From JBGPML01 sp041486955 (lineage in GTDB: Bacteria > Patescibacteriota > UBA1384 > 2-12-FULL-50-11 > DASWYB01), in contig JBGPML010000048.1 of NCBI GenBank assembly GCA_041486955.1, forward strand, positions 1 through 6,570: a stretch of 6,570 bases of DNA. Direction: 5' to 3'. The position numbers were made by a program, and so were the translations under genes. Below are positions 6,142-6,570 of the stretch, piece by piece. The notes under the pieces are model-generated. The model saw only the letters and a program-made list of their open reading frames with translations, was not told the DNA's origin and did not search any database. The stretch's first letter is position 1. Each line of letters starts with the position of its first letter.

Positions 6142-6170
6142 TTGTCTCAAGAGAGTAAAAAAGTTACAAT
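6142..6170 (+). promoter_or_regulatory. thrS promoter, predicting a leaderless mRNA
   Basis: TTGTCT (6142-6147, 4/6) and TACAAT (6165-6170, 5/6) are 17 bases apart. The expected start point, about 7 bases after the -10, falls at 6176-6178, directly before the thrS ATG at 6179. No SD is present, which fits leaderless translation. The -35 begins 4 bases after the terminator stem of the preceding gene. Confidence 0.6.
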
Positions 6171-6178
6171 ACGAATAT

Positions 6179-6570
6179 ATGGAAGAGAAAGATTTACTGT
6201 ACAGGATGCGGCATTCGGCTGCTCATCTATTAGCGATGGCGGTTTTAAAATTACGTCCCGAGGCTAAATTAGGCATCGGCCCAGTAATTGATAACGGTTT
6301 TTATTACGATTTTGACCTTGATACGCCTTTGACACCCGAAGATCTTGCGACGCTTGCCGCAACCATGCATGAACTAGTTGAGCAAGATTTTGCTTTTACT
6401 AAGGCATCTATTTCACGTGAAGAGGCAAAAGAGAAATTTGCCAATCAACCCTATAAACTAGAACTGATTGCCGACATACCAGAGTCAGAAGAACTAACGA
6501 CTTATACTTCGGGTGATTTCACTGATCTGTGTCGAGGTCCGCACGTGGAACATTCTGGGCAAGTCAGTCC
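6179..6570 (+). CDS. thrS: Threonyl-tRNA synthetase, N-terminal part (runs off the window)
   Basis: ThrS charges tRNA-Thr in the cytoplasm. The 130 codons present cover the N2 editing domain, which clears mischarged Ser-tRNA-Thr. The zinc-like editing motif HSAAH (H12, H16) opens it. PVIDNGFYYDFDL (35-47) follows, then DFTDLCRGPHV (113-123) with C118 and H122, so all four editing residues known from E. coli ThrS are conserved. The usual N-terminal TGS domain (about 60 residues) is missing because the protein starts about 11 residues before the editing motif. The catalytic core and anticodon domain would lie beyond the window. The frame is open upstream to an ATG at 6083, but that stretch crosses the terminator and promoter and has no TGS-like content, so the ATG at 6179 is chosen. 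No SD and no room for a T-box or translational operator are visible. Confidence 0.95.
   Translation, partial: MEEKDLLYRMRHSAAHLLAMAVLKLRPEAKLGIGPVIDNGFYYDFDLDTPLTPEDLATLAATMHELVEQDFAFTKASISREEAKEKFANQPYKLELIADIPESEELTTYTSGDFTDLCRGPHVEHSGQVS

Noticed and set aside
6083..6178. In-frame 5' extension of thrS from an ATG directly after the hotdog stop
   Set aside because: The 32 extra codons cross the intrinsic terminator and the promoter, have no SD, and do not resemble a TGS domain.

Overview
The window holds seven protein genes packed with very short gaps. It reads like a streamlined bacterial chromosome, most likely of the Candidate Phyla Radiation (Patescibacteria). The reasons are a double-length, diverged ThyX-like protein, a threonyl-tRNA synthetase that begins directly at its editing domain, several standalone small enzymes, and genes both with and without Shine-Dalgarno (SD) sites. 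The lineage call is inference; no rRNA or other phylogenetic marker is complete here. UGA acts as a normal stop (end of the DUF218-like gene), so nothing here suggests the UGA-to-glycine recoding of Gracilibacteria/SR1.

Left part (1-3831), thymidylate module. On the minus strand a dCTP deaminase-family gene (dcd) overlaps by one base (TAATG) a 551-residue protein made of two ThyX-like domains. Divergently, on the plus strand, lies serine hydroxymethyltransferase (glyA). Together they could carry dCTP to dUTP/dUMP to dTMP, with GlyA supplying methylene-tetrahydrofolate. The most interesting point of the window is in the ThyX protein: its two halves appear to have lost different, complementary parts of the ThyX active site.

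Middle part (3832-5456). A small DUF218/YdcF-like protein on the plus strand has a near-ideal promoter and SD. It converges, with a 4-base gap, on a minus-strand HAD phosphatase. The terminator of the DUF218-like gene lies inside the 3' coding end of the HAD gene.

Right part (5457-6570). A standalone FabZ-like hotdog protein with its own promoter, SD and terminator is followed by the start of thrS, which runs off the window. The thrS promoter sits immediately after the preceding terminator and predicts an essentially leaderless mRNA.

There are no RNA genes, CRISPR arrays, insertion sequences or prophage features, and no stretch over 300 bases lacks a gene. I do not see an obviously new multi-gene system. 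The split-active-site ThyX and the expression-signal architecture are what deserve follow-up.
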